Positions 13,196-26,182 of a stretch of 64,000 nt of DNA are shown here, one piece after another; within the stretch, counting starts at the first letter, position 1, and every line of letters begins with the position of its first letter. The position numbers and the translations under genes were made by a program. The DNA is from Wuchereria bancrofti. Lineage: Eukaryota; Nematoda; Chromadorea; Rhabditida; Onchocercidae. The stretch covers positions 14,545,501 to 14,609,500 of the forward strand of contig SSBO01000012.1 in NCBI GenBank assembly GCA_005281725.1, in the 5' to 3' direction. The notes under the pieces were generated by a model. The model had not been told where the DNA came from and ran no database searches. It saw nothing but the letters and a program-made list of their open reading frames with translations.

Positions 13196-15840
13196 TTATA
13201 CTAAGAGTAGGATCATTTCTTTAACTATTGTATTACTATCAATACTTGTTGCCGCTTCTGTGTTTTTATTATTTTAATTTGTTTTCATTTTTCCTGCAAA
13301 CAGAAATGCATTACTCTGAAAGTGAATTATTTTGAAAATGAAACGATGAGTAAATAGCAAAAAGAAAGATAAGGATGTAAAGTAATTTTTATTTTAATAA
13401 TATTTGTGCTTTTTTGTTATTAACTTATTACTTAAACACATTCTATACAAAATTGATTTATATTTGATTAGATATTTTTCTCTTTAAAAGTTTTTTATTC
13501 AGTTGTGTTTAAAAGTGCGCCAACTTATCCACTTAAAAAAGAAAAAGGAAACAAGACAAAGGCGAAAATTTCAATTAATTTGATTTTGGCTCAAAAGCAA
13601 AATAGTCAATCATGATTGTTCGAATATTTAATTTTCATTGTTCAGTTGTTTTCATATAGTTTTTTTTCTTTTTTTTTGCATCTCACTAAGCTTTATGAAT
13701 ATTCATTTGAAATATAAAATATCTTTTGATATCAAGGAAAATAGAGGAAATGTTATAAAGTTCTCATCCTTCTTTTCCTTCTAAAGGTCATTTTTTTGTC
13801 TTTGCTTTCTTACTTTTTTGTCCCTACTCTTTCAAATTGAATTAAATTTACCTAATTTTAACAAATGTCAAAAATATTAGATATCTAGGGTGAAAAAACG
13901 TTTAAAAAACAAGTAAGAAACGATATGATAAATTGTTGAAATGAAAAAAAGGAAAAACGATGAAAGTATAACATTTTGTTTAATTTGAAATTCACCTTAT
14001 TTACACTAGCCAGTTTTCCCACTTACTAATCATTTGATGTAATGGAACAATCATTTCAATACATCCTTTCTATGAACTAAAAAATTTTTTTCGTTCTCTT
14101 TCTTGCTTATTTATTAAGAGATATTTCTTTTCTTGCTTATTTCTTTTCTCGACTTGACTTGGCTCCTTTTTTTGCTCTGACTTGATTAAACCAACTCATG
14201 GTGATATATTTAACTTCTGTTAAAAAATTTTTAAAGTTAGTTTTTTTTTCATTCTTTTTGTTATTATAAAAATAAAATATAAACATCGTCTCTTTTTGTT
14301 ATTTTTTCTTCCTCTTTTCCAGATAACAGTGTTACAAGATTTCATGTTTCATTTACCATTTTAAACTATTTCAAACTTCCTTTTCTTCCCTCACTTCCTT
14401 AATTTCATTCTTTCGAATCTCTCAAATTGACAGTAATTTTGTTTCATCAAAAATCAAAAAAATGGTCAGAATTTCCGTCATTTTAAATCAATCAGCTAGC
14501 TATACATATGTACATATCTGCTGATATTAACAATTGTTTCAATGAAAGTCTTTTTTTCTTAACTGTTTAACAAGTTCAAAAATAGCAAATTTAGATGTAT
14601 TACCCTTTCCCATCCACCAAAAGGAAAATAAATAAATAAAAAGAAAAGGATATGTATTTGTTACAAAGCGTTTTAAATGTTTTGCAGCAATGTTAAAACT
14701 ATTCCGAAAATTTTGAATGTGCTGTTATTGTACTTCATACTTTTCCATATACTCGATAAAATTAAGTATCGAAATTCATATAATTGACATGATATCATCT
14801 CCTTATTGCAATAACGACTTAGAGAAGATGAAGAAAAGGAAGTAAAGGAAAAGGGAAGGAAAACTATTTGAAACGACAAAAGTGCTTTTTCAGTATAACG
14901 AAAATAAGTTTCCTTGTTAAAAATCTCTCACACATGTTTTACTTTACATTTCAAATGAAAATATATGCTTTCTATGAGTGTGTAAGCCTACCGATAATTT
15001 CATTCATTCATTCATTTCATTTGAACCATTCGAAAGTTTGCCTAGAACAATAACGAATAATGATATCTATTAACGTTTTCGGTTTTTTAAATTAACAGAT
15101 TTTTGAGTATTTCATTTCTTTTCATTTAAATTACTATCCTTTCTTCCTTCATTTTTCTTCAAAAGAAAAGATAGATAGATGGAGAGAAGAAGAGAGAGAA
15201 AAAAAGAGATTGTAAAATACAGTAAATAAGTAAATTGAATAAAACAGGTTAAAATGGACAATAAATTACCAAATTAAAATAAAATCAAAGAAAGAAGTAA
15301 GTGAGTAAGTAAGTAATCGCAATATTGTATGTAATAATAATAATAATGCTATGTAACTCTTGGTGATATTTGGCTAAGTTATTAATATTAAGGAATTAAA
15401 CCTTAGATCATTTTCCGCTTTGGTGCATCTGCTGATGAAATAGTTCCGATTAAACTTTCCTGAATCGTTGGTTTTTAGAACGGTTACATTTGAGATAATT
15501 AATCGGTCTAATTATCTTCTTTTCACTTACTTGCTGTTCTCGGAAAATATCTATTAATACCTCGTTTCATTCCCGGTCATTAATATTTTCTAGTAGCTCG
15601 TATATTATGCGACCATTACCTGGATCNTATATATATATATATATATACATGTGTATTTTGTTAGTATTGTCATCATCATAAATGAAGACAAACTGCTTAG
15701 CTGTCGACTAGACAGTATTCATCAGCGACAATAGTACTTTAATTTTTATTTTATTTCTAATATTAAAAAATTTTTTTCTTTCTTTGTCCTTTTTATTAAC
15801 ATCAAAATTTATGTGAGGTAGGACGAGGAGTCATTATTAT

Positions 15841-15869
15841 CTAACCTAATATTTGAAATATTAGGTTAG
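15841..15869. repeat. 29-bp palindrome specific to copy 2
   Basis: CTAACCTAATATTT and AAATATTAGGTTAG are perfect inverted arms around one G. The sequence AAATATTAGGTTAG also occurs near 16056-16070. In copy 1 only the single related site at about 9489-9503 exists. This looks like a small inverted insertion. Confidence 0.85.
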
Positions 15870-18800
15870 GTAACAAGTCATATAGCAACCTTTGGAAGCT
15901 AAAAAGATTTGCTAAAGTGAAAAATTTTATTAACCGAGCAAAGAGCAGTTGTTCATCCTGACTAATTATAGGTAGAGAATTCACTCATTTTAAAGTTAAT
16001 CATTCTCAATCGTTTCAGCTTATAGCTATGATGTCACCGTTTCCCATTATTATTTTGAAATATTAGGTTAGATAACAAGTATTATGAAGTTTTTCTTGCT
16101 ACCTGACATTTAATTTATTTTTCTAACATTCTTTACCTAATGATTATTATTCATTCTGATAATTTTGCTTTTAAGTATGCCATCGTTACGTTAAATAATT
16201 TTTCATTCCTTTCTGTCATTTTAGAAATAAATACTATACCCAAAATTATCCGCTTCCACTTCAATTACATTCTTAATTAGAAAAATCGATCAACTTATTC
16301 ACCATCGCCTTATTACTAATAAAACTTCACGAAAGCAACCTGAAATAAACACCTATCCCATTATTTAAATATAAGTATGTGAGGATAAATTTTGGAAGTT
16401 CTTTCTTTTTCCTGCAATAATATGCAAACAAATAATTTTACTTCTTTTTTTTGTAATAAACGTAACTTAATTATATGAAAATAATAATAATAATAATAGT
16501 AATAATAAGTAAATAAATAAATAAATAGAAAAATAAATAAGTGATAATGAAAAAGGGATGATATTTGTTTTTAATGAAAAATAAACACTTCTGTATTATT
16601 GCAAAATATGGTTTATTCATTTTATATACAATGCATTTCAGTCTGATAAACAATATGAAATGATAATTAATCCTTTCGTTCTTCCATTTTTTTTTTTGTA
16701 TAAATTATTTTTAATTAATAGCATAAATTGACTTATCTCCATTATATAATTCCGTACCTTTTTTATGGGCAAAGTCATTTAGTCATTCAGGCACTCAGTG
16801 GGTTTGTTAGTGAATTAGTTAGTTAATGAAGTCATAAAAATTTACAAAATATTTCATATTTCATTGGTAACGATTAGTAATTTGAAGTACATATTCAAAA
16901 TATCCTTCAGTATTGATTCGGCCTTTAATAATTTTATGGTATCGAAAACTATTTCTGCTTATTATATTGGTGTAAATATTTTCATGTTAATTATGTATAT
17001 CTTTGCATCAGTAGATTCCAACTGAAACGTATGAGTTTAATACAACAACTACGTATAACGAGTCGTTATCGTCGTTTATCAAACAACAAAATTTGAAATG
17101 AAAAATGTATGAATTAAACTTGATCAACTTAGCACATGGCATCTTATTGTCGCCATCCTGAAAAATATATTTTGCTTTTTTTACTAATTATAAAAATTTC
17201 ATAATTATTGCCTAAAACTAACAACAATCAAAATTATGATAAATTGAGGAAAAAAGCAGTTTTTTCTTTTCATTCCCTATAGAACGATCATTTGCAATTG
17301 TAATCAGCACAGATGTTGAGGTGAAATTGACGAGCTTCGCTATTATTCTTCCCCTTCCGCCTTATTGTTTAATACATAAGCTCATTTTTGGGATTGATTT
17401 TAGTTCAATAAACAAAATATGGGAGATAAAGCTTCGAAAGATCAGCTTATATTAATCACTTCCATTACAAGAAAATAAGGTAAACAGGATTAACGCTCCC
17501 TTTTGTTTTAATGTTACTGTCTTTTTCCTTTTGCAAAATAATATTCCTAAATTTTAGTTTGCTTAAATTCGCATTTTTTGAATCAGTTCATTTTTACGGT
17601 TATACCGTGTACCTTTTCACACTTCCCTTGTTGATTTAGAACATTTTGACCCTTCATTCAAACAGTTTTCAATTATATTTTATCTTGGTTTAAATAATTT
17701 ATTGTAATAGTAAAATACATTCATGACATATTAAAATTTTTTCTTCCTTAATTTTCTCGATTGTTAGTTGGTTATGAATAATATCTTTTTCTTTCTTTCA
17801 TGAAATGCTGTTTGCGTGTACATCTTTGTACAGTTCCCGAGAATCGAGAATAACACTCCAAAATTTCAGGCAATTTAAAAAAAAAAATTCTTATTTCGAA
17901 ATATTTCCCTCCACAATCGAAGTTTTGCTTATTTCGCTCTTTTTTCTTTCCTTCCCTTCTCTCCCTCTTTCTCTTTCTCTTCTCCCATTCATTTTGTTTT
18001 ATCGTATATATAAGGTGATATTAAAAATATGGATTAAATAAGTGATTACTGTAATAGATGTAATCAACTGATCGTACTGTGGGTATTACTGTATGCAATC
18101 TTCTCGTATGTGTCTTGTTGATGGAGTTTGCACAAATTGTAATTACTAATTTTTCTCTTTTTCTTTTGATGGAATAGACAACGAGGAGGGAGGAAAAACA
18201 AAAGGAAAAGAGAGAAAGAGAGGTAAAAATGAAAGAATTTTTTTCTCCATTTGAAATGGTTTTTATATATGTTTGATATAAAAAGTATTATGTGAAATTT
18301 CTCTATTAAGGGAGAAGACAGGAGTAAAGATGAAAAGAGAGGAAGAAAGAGAGAGAGGAAGGAAGGAAAGGTATCTAATTATAAGAAGGCAAAAGTCAAG
18401 AATGATAATATGCTTAATAAAGAAGGGGAAAAGATGAGAAGAGTAAGAGAAGAATGGAAAAGAGAAGGAAGGAGAGGAAAATAAATGAAGTGAGAAAGGG
18501 AAAAAATGAACAAAATAGGGAGATTAAATGATAATGAATGACAATGATAAGAGAGAGAGAGAAAAGGAAGAACGAAATCCATATACAAGGAAGACATTAC
18601 AAGATGAAAGAGAAAGAAAAGGGATGATGAAAAAGGAGTAAAAAGTAAAGGAGGGGAAAAAGAATTACCAATTTTCTTTTCCACAAAAAAGGTTTCGTTT
18701 TGAATGCTGTCGTACAAAAAATATGCATACAAACATTTAAATGATGAAAAGGGAGAAAAGAGAGGGGGGAGAGAAGGGGAGGAGAGAGAGATTATGCACA

Positions 18801-18929
18801 GATAAACTACTACTACTAACAACAGCGGCTGTGTCGACAATCATTTTTAATCTTTAGTCTTTAAAAATAGCAAAAATTTAAAAGTATGTGTATATAGGTG
18901 TGTGTGTGGTTGTTAGTTTGCTATTGCTA

Positions 18930-19452
18930 TCGTTAAAAGTGATTGTGAAATGGAAGGAAAGGAGAAAGGAATGGATAGATGGGTGAATGAGTGGGTAAAA
19001 GATGGGGTGACAGGAGGAGGAGGTCGTGATGGAGGAGGAGGAGGTGGTGGTGGAGGGGTAATGGCACGAGGGTTCTGCTTTCATAATATATTTCATCAAT
19101 AAAATCTACAAACGAAAAAAGATATGTTGAGCGGTAGCGCCCAACATCACCGCACAACCAGCCGTGTGTTTCATTTAGTCAACCTACCCCCTCCCACTCT
19201 TCATCCTTTTTTTTATTTTCCCTCATGAAAGCAAAGGAAGGGAAACATTGGACTGGAGTGTGAATTGAACTAGACTGGGCAACTGGACTTCACCGGTCTC
19301 CATTGGACTTCACTGACCCAATTGGAAAAAGTCCGAAGACCAAACAACAATCCGTCGTATCCCATGCCAACATTTTCGGATTATTTATTGTTGATTGAGA
19401 TTGAATGATTATTGATACACGAAATGTTGCTATCTTTCAATACAGATAATGT
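18930..19452. promoter_or_regulatory. Invariant GC-richer element in duplication B, copy 2
   Basis: Counterpart of 12385-12910, almost unchanged, including the G-rich tract (about 19012-19056) and the hairpin at 19124-19147. It is kept while adjacent tracts have diverged. If the copies are two haplotypes, this means low heterozygosity across about 0.5 kb inside a variable region. Confidence 0.45.
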
Positions 19453-19544
19453 GTTTTTTCAATTTTTACATTACTGTTGTTACTATCAATATTACTACCA
19501 TCACTACTACTAACTACTCACTCTCACTACTAACACGTACTATT

Positions 19545-19575
19545 ACTAATAATAATAACAATAATAATAATAACA

Positions 19576-19628
<53 letters not shown>

Positions 19629-19750
19629 TAATAATAAATAATAATTAATAATAATAATAATAACCACTAATAATAATAATAATAATTAACAGTAATAACA
19701 ATGATTAGTAATCATAGTAAATGATAATAATAAATAATAATAATTGTAAT
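19545..19750. repeat. (TAA)n microsatellite tract, copy 2
   Basis: Long AATAAT array with an uninterrupted core of about 16 units around 19577-19625, followed by imperfect units. It differs in length from 12990-13195. Confidence 0.9.
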
Positions 19751-20566
19751 TACAATCATAATGATAGTAGAATCATTTCTTTAACTATTGTGTTGCTATC
19801 AATACTTGTTGCCACTTCTGTGTTTTTATTATTTTAATTTGGTTTGATTTTTCCTGCAAACTAAAACAAAAATGCATTACTCTGGAAATGAATTACTTTG
19901 AAAATGAAACGATAGGTAAATAGTAGAAAGAAAGAATATGGATGTAAAGTAATTATTATTTTAATAATATTTGTACTTTTTTGTTATTAACTTATTACTT
20001 AAACAGTTTTACACACATATTTTACGCATTCTGTACTGAATGTGCACTGATGAAAGTTGTATTAAGGTATATTCATTTATATTTGATTAGATATTTTTCT
20101 CTTTAAAAGTTTTTAATGCAGTTGTGTTTAAAAGTACGCCAATTTTTTTCTAATTAAACAGATTATTTATCTACTTAAAAAAGAAAAAGGAAAAAAGACG
20201 AGGAGAAAATTTCAATTAATTTGATCAAAAGCGAAATAGTTAAATAATCAATCATGGTTGTTCGAACCGAACCAACTTTTTTTAGAATATTTATAAAAAC
20301 AAAAATGTTTTTCCATAAGTGAATGATTTTTGTTTTCGAGTATTTGATTTTCAGTGTTCAGTTGTTTTCAAACAGTTCTTTTTTCTTTTTTTGTATACCA
20401 CTAAGTTTTATGAAGTTTCGATAATATTCATTTGAAATATAAAATATCTTTTAATATTACGAAAAATAGAGGAAATGTTATAATGTTCTCATCCTTTTCT
20501 TTCTAAAGGTCGTTTTTTTTTTGTCCTTGCTTTCTTATTTTTTTTTCTTCCTACTCTTTTAAATTG

Positions 20567-20608
20567 AATTAAATTTACCTAATTTTAACAAATTAGGTAA
20601 ATTTAATT
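20567..20608. repeat. 18-bp inverted repeat, copy 2 only
   Basis: AATTAAATTTACCTAATT (20567-20584) is perfectly inverted at 20591-20608 around a six-base spacer. In copy 1 (about 13845-13870) only the left arm is present and the sequence goes directly to AACAAATGTC. An inverted insertion or a foldback during replication would explain it. Confidence 0.85.
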
Positions 20609-22404
20609 AACAAAAAAAAATTAAAAAACAAATGTCAAAAATATTAGCATATCTAAGGCGAAAAAACGTTAAAAAAACAAGTAAGAAACGATATGATAAA
20701 TTGTTGAAATGAAAAAAAGAAAAAAAACGATGAAAGTATAACATTTTGCTTAATTTGAAATTCACCTTATTACACTAGCCAGTTTTCCCACTTACTAATC
20801 ATTTGATGTAATGGAACAACCATTTCAATACATCCTCTCTATGAACTAAAAATCTTTTTTTCGTTCTATTTCTTGCTTATTTATTAAGAGATATTTCTTT
20901 TCTTGCTTATTTCTTTTCTTGACTTGACTTGGCTCCTTTTTTTGCTCTGACTTGATTAAACCAACGCATTGTGAAATATTTAACTTCTTTTAAAAAGTTT
21001 TCAAAATTGAATTTTTTTTTCATTCCTTTTGTTATTATAAATTATAAAATATGAACTTCCTCTCTTTTTCATTATTTTTCCTTCCTCTTCTCCAGATAAC
21101 AGTGTTACTAGATTTCATGTTTCACTTATCATTTTAAACTATTTCAAACTTCCTTTTCTTCCCTCACTTTCTTAATTTCATCCTTTCGAATCTCTCAAAT
21201 TGATAGTGATTTTGTTGCATCTTTAGCTATTCAAAAAAGTGGTCAGAATTTCCGTCATTTTAAATCAATCAGCTAGCTATATGTATGTACGTATCTGCTG
21301 ATATTAACAATTGTTTCAATGAAAGTTTTTTCTTAACTGTTTAACAAGTTTAAAAATAACAAATTTAGATGTATTACTCTCTCCCATCCACCAAAAGAAA
21401 AAATAAATAAAAAGAAAACGAAAACGAAAATGTATTTGTTACAAAGCGTTTTAAATGTTTTGCGGCAATGTTAAAACTATTCCGAAAATTTTGCATGTGC
21501 TGTTATTGAACTTCATACTTTTCCATATACTCGATAAAATTAAGTATCGAAATTCATATAATTGACATGATATCATGTCCTTATTGCAATAACGACTTAG
21601 AGAAGATGAAGAAAAGGAAGTAAAGGAAAAGGGAAGGAAAACTATTTGAAACGACAAAAGTGCTTTTTCAGTATAACGAAAATAAGTTTCCTTGTTAAAA
21701 ATCTCTCACACATGTTTTACTTTACATTTCAAATGAAAATATATGCTTTCTATGAGTGTGTAAGCCTACCGATAATTTCATTCATTCATTCATTTCATTT
21801 GAACCATTCGAAAGTTTGCCTAGAACAATAACGAATAATGATATCTATTAACGTTTTCGGTTTTTTAAATTAACAGATTTTTGAGTATTTCATTTCTTTT
21901 CATTTAAATTACTATCCTTTCTTCCTTCATTTTTCTTCAAAAGAAAAGATAGATAGATGGAGAGAAGAAGAGAGAGAAAAAAAGAGATTGTAAAATACAG
22001 TAAATAAGTAAATTGAATAAAACAGGTTAAAATGGACAATAAATTACCAAATTAAAATAAAATCAAAGAAAGAAGTAAGTGAGTAAGTAAGTAATCGCAA
22101 TATTGTATGTAATAATAATAATAATGCTATGTAACTCTTGGTGATATTTGGCTAAGTTATTAATATTAAGGAATTAAACCTTAGATCATTTTCCGCTTTG
22201 GTGCATCTGCTGATGAAATAGTTCCGATTAAACTTTCCTGAATCGTTGGTTTTTAGAACGGTTACATTTGAGATAATTAATCGGTCTAATTATCTTCTTT
22301 TCACTTACTTGCTGTTCTCGGAAAATATCTATTAATACCTCGTTTCATTCCCGGTCATTAATATTTTCTAGTAGCTCGTATATTATGCGACCATTACCTG
22401 GATC

Positions 22405-24570
22405 ATCTATAAATATTCATTAGTATTCTGTTTTCCTTCCTCGTTCATAATCCATTCATGCATTCGATGAAAGTATCCATCGATAATTGTATTTGTAAAA
22501 AAAAAAAAAAAAAGTAAACTGTAACCTAATAATGTTGTTAACCTATGCTTAGTAAATTCTCTTTTTCCAAAAAAAAAAAACTCGTATATTTCATAGTTAT
22601 GCCAATCAATTTTTTGTCATTTCTCTTATATGTTGCCGATGAAGTACGTCTATAAAGCCTAGAAGTTTCAGTATGTCACCAAATGTCGCCTCGCTTCCAT
22701 CCATCCCTCTTTCTATGACGTTTTCTAATCTTTTTGTTACTACTCATTTCATTCTCTCTGCTCTCCTTCGTTTCTCTGTCCTTTATTTACTTTTGTGCCA
22801 TCATGCTTTCCCCTCTCTCCGCTTCCTTCCATCTATTTCTACTTCTTCAAAATTTAGCAGGATGTAAACCGGTTCCCTCTCGTTCTCCTTAACTCTTTCT
22901 CATTTCTTTCCCCCTCTATCTTCTTTTTCTTAAAATTTGTTTTTCGGTAAATTGTTGCTTTTTTTCTTTCGTCTCCACTCCTCATGTGATATAAATATAC
23001 ATATATTAACACAACGACACTATTCCATGATCTCTCTCATCGTTTTCTTCCCTCGTCTCCCGTTTACATTTCGTTGTCTTTCTTTCCCTCTCCTCTTGCC
23101 CTTCTATGAACCATTGTAGTAATTATTTTGAAGTCTTTTTCACGTCCGCTCTAGTTTTATTTAATAAAAATGTAGAAGAAATATCCCGAATGTAGTTGCC
23201 TTTGACATGTTTCCCTCTTTCCAGGACCCTCTGCAGTAGTCCTTGTCCTATTCATGATCTTCCTCTCTCTTGATCATGTATTCAGGATCTTGTCTTCTCC
23301 AAAAACTTATCTTCCATTTCGCCTCTTTTTCCATCCTATCTCTTTTCCTTCCCTCGAATTTTTCATCTTTTTCCACTCCTCGTAAAATGTTTATGATGAA
23401 TTTCATCATTTTCCAAATTTTTTTTTTTTTGAAATTCGCCAGAAAAAAGAAAGTAAAAATTGGATGACAAAACCACGTTACAAACGAAATGATCAAACTA
23501 AGCAATATGAAATTTCCTTCTTTCATTTTTGTCTCTCTGGTTTATCAGCATTATGCACATGCATATATATTTGTTTCCGGAAATTTCTTTTTCTACTTGA
23601 AAAAGTTTGAAAGGCTCGCTTTCTTTATTCCTCCATCATCTTTCATCCTATTCTGTCATATCTTTTTAACGATTGCTTTATTTTTAATTTCACTTTTTAT
23701 TCTTTTCATTTTTCCTTCCAGCGAAATGTTTCCTCTGCAACTATTTTTGTGCAAAAGTTGCCATTACATTAATTTCTGTTCTCTGCTTTTTTTTTCCTTC
23801 TTAAGTTATTAATCACGCACTGATAGTAGTAGTTAACTTGAATAAGAGAGGAAACGAAATGATAACGAATTCAATCATTCCGCTTTTTCCGATGATATCA
23901 TCCATCATTGACGTATTTCGACATAAGCAATTCTACTACCTCGTGGCTTATACATATATCCTTTGGGATGATAATTCGTTAGACGCGACATTTCCTCCAA
24001 TATGCATTCAACATCAACGATGAACAGTTGCCAGAAATGAAGTAAAAGGGAAAATGGCTGTAAAAATGAAATTTCATTTTTGTTTTGCAAACAATAAACA
24101 TTTAAACTATGCATACAACGTCACTTTCTTCATCGGAAGAGAAATATTGGGAAAAACAGGAAAAATTCTATTTTTAATATTTTTTTTTTTCAGAATTACA
24201 AATGAAATTTACAAAATTGCTTCTTTTTTTTCTCACTTCATATTTATTTTTATATGTTCCTCTTTTCTTTGCCTGTTTCTCTTTCTCTTTGTTCATCTTT
24301 GCTTTTGTTCATTTCAGGATATAAAAATTTCATTTGTTCAGTTACGGAGTAAAGAATTAATTTGAAATTTCTTCTATTTTCAGAATTCTGAATGAAATTT
24401 ATAATTTTAAATAAAGAATTACAATTATTGTGAAAAGATGCGAGAGAAGCTAGAAGAGAAAATAAAATTTAAAGCATATGATGGAGTGAGTTACACCAAA
24501 CAGGCGTCTATTTCACAGATTAGTTTATCATCTTTGATCATCTACCATTTCCTTCTTCCCTTCCTTCTAC
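22405..24570. other. Pyrimidine-rich intergenic region
   Basis: Strong C/T bias on the + strand gives many Ser/Phe/Leu-rich frames (22673, 22937, 23270, 23489, 24054). None has a recognisable domain, plausible splice pairing or stable codon use, so no gene is called. A poly-A run lies at about 22498-22514. Confidence 0.55.
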
Positions 24571-24583
24571 CAATCAATAAAAG

Positions 24584-24798
24584 CATATTTACATTCAAAG
24601 AATAAAAGGAAAACACGTTTACATTCAGCGAAGAAAAAAATCAAAATTTACAATTATATTTACAAAAAAAAAAAATAAAAAATAATGCTTTTTTTAAATG
24701 TAAATATGTTTTTTTACATTTAAAGAGAGAAAAACAAACTTGTTTACATTTAAAAGCAAGAATGTGTTTACATTTAAATAAACAAAAACATATTTACA
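24584..24798. promoter_or_regulatory. Cluster of forkhead-box-like TTTACA motifs
   Basis: Two perfect TGTTTACA elements (24741-24748, 24765-24772) lie among variants: TATTTACA at 24585-24592 and 24791-24798, TATTTACA on the minus strand at 24699-24706, GTTTACA at 24617-24623, ATTTACA at 24646-24652 and 24658-24664. Most are followed by TTTAAA or TTCAAA, giving irregular repeats spaced about 24-45 bases. TGTTTAC is the established core bound by forkhead proteins. The array could also be a simple AT-rich minisatellite. Its position about 7 kb upstream of the forkhead gene makes autoregulation an attractive but unproven idea. Confidence 0.35.
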
Positions 24799-24799
24799 T

Positions 24800-26112
24800 T
24801 TACGGACGGAAATAAAGCCGTAAAAGCATTGATATACGTAAATATTAGACAAAATTTAGCTTTGAAATAATCACTTCCAACAAATTTATGAATTGTTTCT
24901 CCTCATTATTGACTGAAGGAGGGGAGGTTCGGAACTGCAATAATGAATATAATCGAAATATACTCTGTAATGATGGATTGAAACATTGAAAGAGTGAAGA
25001 TGTGAAATTCAATAAATTCAGTTAGAATTAAATATTTAACATGGTCATATATATTCATTTATTTATTTTGTTTGTTTATTCGATTAAACTAATTAATTAA
25101 CGAATTCGTTTGTCTGTTTATTTATTTTTTATTTAATTCATTAATCAATTTTTTATTTAATTAATTAATTTATTTATTTAACTTGTCTGCTTATTTATTT
25201 AATTTATTTTTGTTTATTTCTTTATTAGTTTATTTATTTGCTTGTTTGTTTATATAACACTAATTATTTATATGTATTTATTTATTTAATATTTGTCGTT
25301 GTTTAATTTTTTATTGACTTGATATTAATGATAAATATAATTATCACTATGCCATTTCATCGTTCTGTTACCACCTTTTTATTACTATCCTCTCTATTTT
25401 CCGTTTTCTCACTCTAATGCATCCCTCTCTCCTCTTCTTCCTCTTTTTTTGTCTTTTCCCGTCTTTTCTTTTTTCTTTTTCGAAACGCAATTGAATTGAA
25501 GTCAAAACCAAATATTTTCAACCGTATATTATCAAAAAGAGCAAGAAAGAGAGAAAAAAGGACAAGATGATTATTTCAGAAATAGAAACAACAAACATTT
25601 AAAAAATATACCTTTTTCACTTTTTTCTTTTATTTAAAAAAAAAATACCTTTTGTTATTGAGTGTACATTCAGTTTAGCTTTTTTGCACTTTTTTTAACG
25701 AAAAAAAAAATTGTTCAATGCATACATTTCTTCATGCTGTCATCACCTACATTTTTCAAAAAATTTTTCCGATTGATTTAAATTTTTTCAAGTATTCAGA
25801 GTAAGAATAGTATTGCTTTTACTTAATGATATTTTATTTGGTTGAATAAACGTTGTCTTAACTAGTTCATTGCTCTATTATATTTCATTCACTTAGTAAT
25901 TGCGTAATATACTTATCCATATAAAAATAAAACTTACAAACAAATACTTAGCTTATTAAAAAATAAAGCAAGAAATTAAAAGTGACTTTTTTCTATTTGT
26001 AACAAAAAAAAAATTAAAATAAAATGAAGCAATGCTTTTAAATAAGGTTGCTCTGAAATTACCGAGCATACTTTCTTTACATTATTTAAAGATATAAACC
26101 AGTTATTATTAC

Positions 26113-26145
<33 letters not shown>

Positions 26146-26150
26146 TTTTA

Positions 26151-26182
<32 letters not shown>

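Larger units (their letters stand above)
9146..15626 (+). repeat. Large direct duplication B, first copy
   Basis: This block of about 6.5 kb is repeated at 15628-22404 in the same orientation, with the single N at 15627 at the junction. The 5' part and the middle differ by many substitutions and indels: TAA tracts of different length, and palindromic insertions. The last 0.8 kb or more (about 14800-15626 against 21578-22404, offset 6778) is essentially identical. No protein gene was found. The purine-rich tracts at 11590-12120 produce long low-complexity minus-strand frames that are not genes. The pattern fits one haplotype of a heterozygous region at the end of the left contig. Confidence 0.9.
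15628..22404 (+). repeat. Large direct duplication B, second copy
   Basis: Begins in an alternating TA run directly after the N at 15627 and matches 9146-15626 throughout, then continues into unique sequence at 22405 (ATCTATAAATATTCATTAG). It has its own insertions (15841-15869, 17030-17060, 20019-20070, 20591-20630). No protein gene was found. The minus-strand frame of about 150 codons at 18379-18840 is a Ser/Leu/Phe/Pro-rich translation of a purine-rich tract, and its equivalent in copy 1 is broken, which argues against coding. Confidence 0.9.

Noticed and set aside
18379..18840. Minus-strand open frame of 153 codons
   Set aside because: It translates a purine-rich simple-sequence tract into Ser/Phe/Leu/Pro, and the orthologous stretch in the other copy (11837-12284) is broken into several frames. 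No motif or splice support.
24540..24800. CRISPR-like interpretation of the TTTACATT repeats
   Set aside because: Repeats are short, irregular, variably spaced and in both orientations in an evidently eukaryotic genome.
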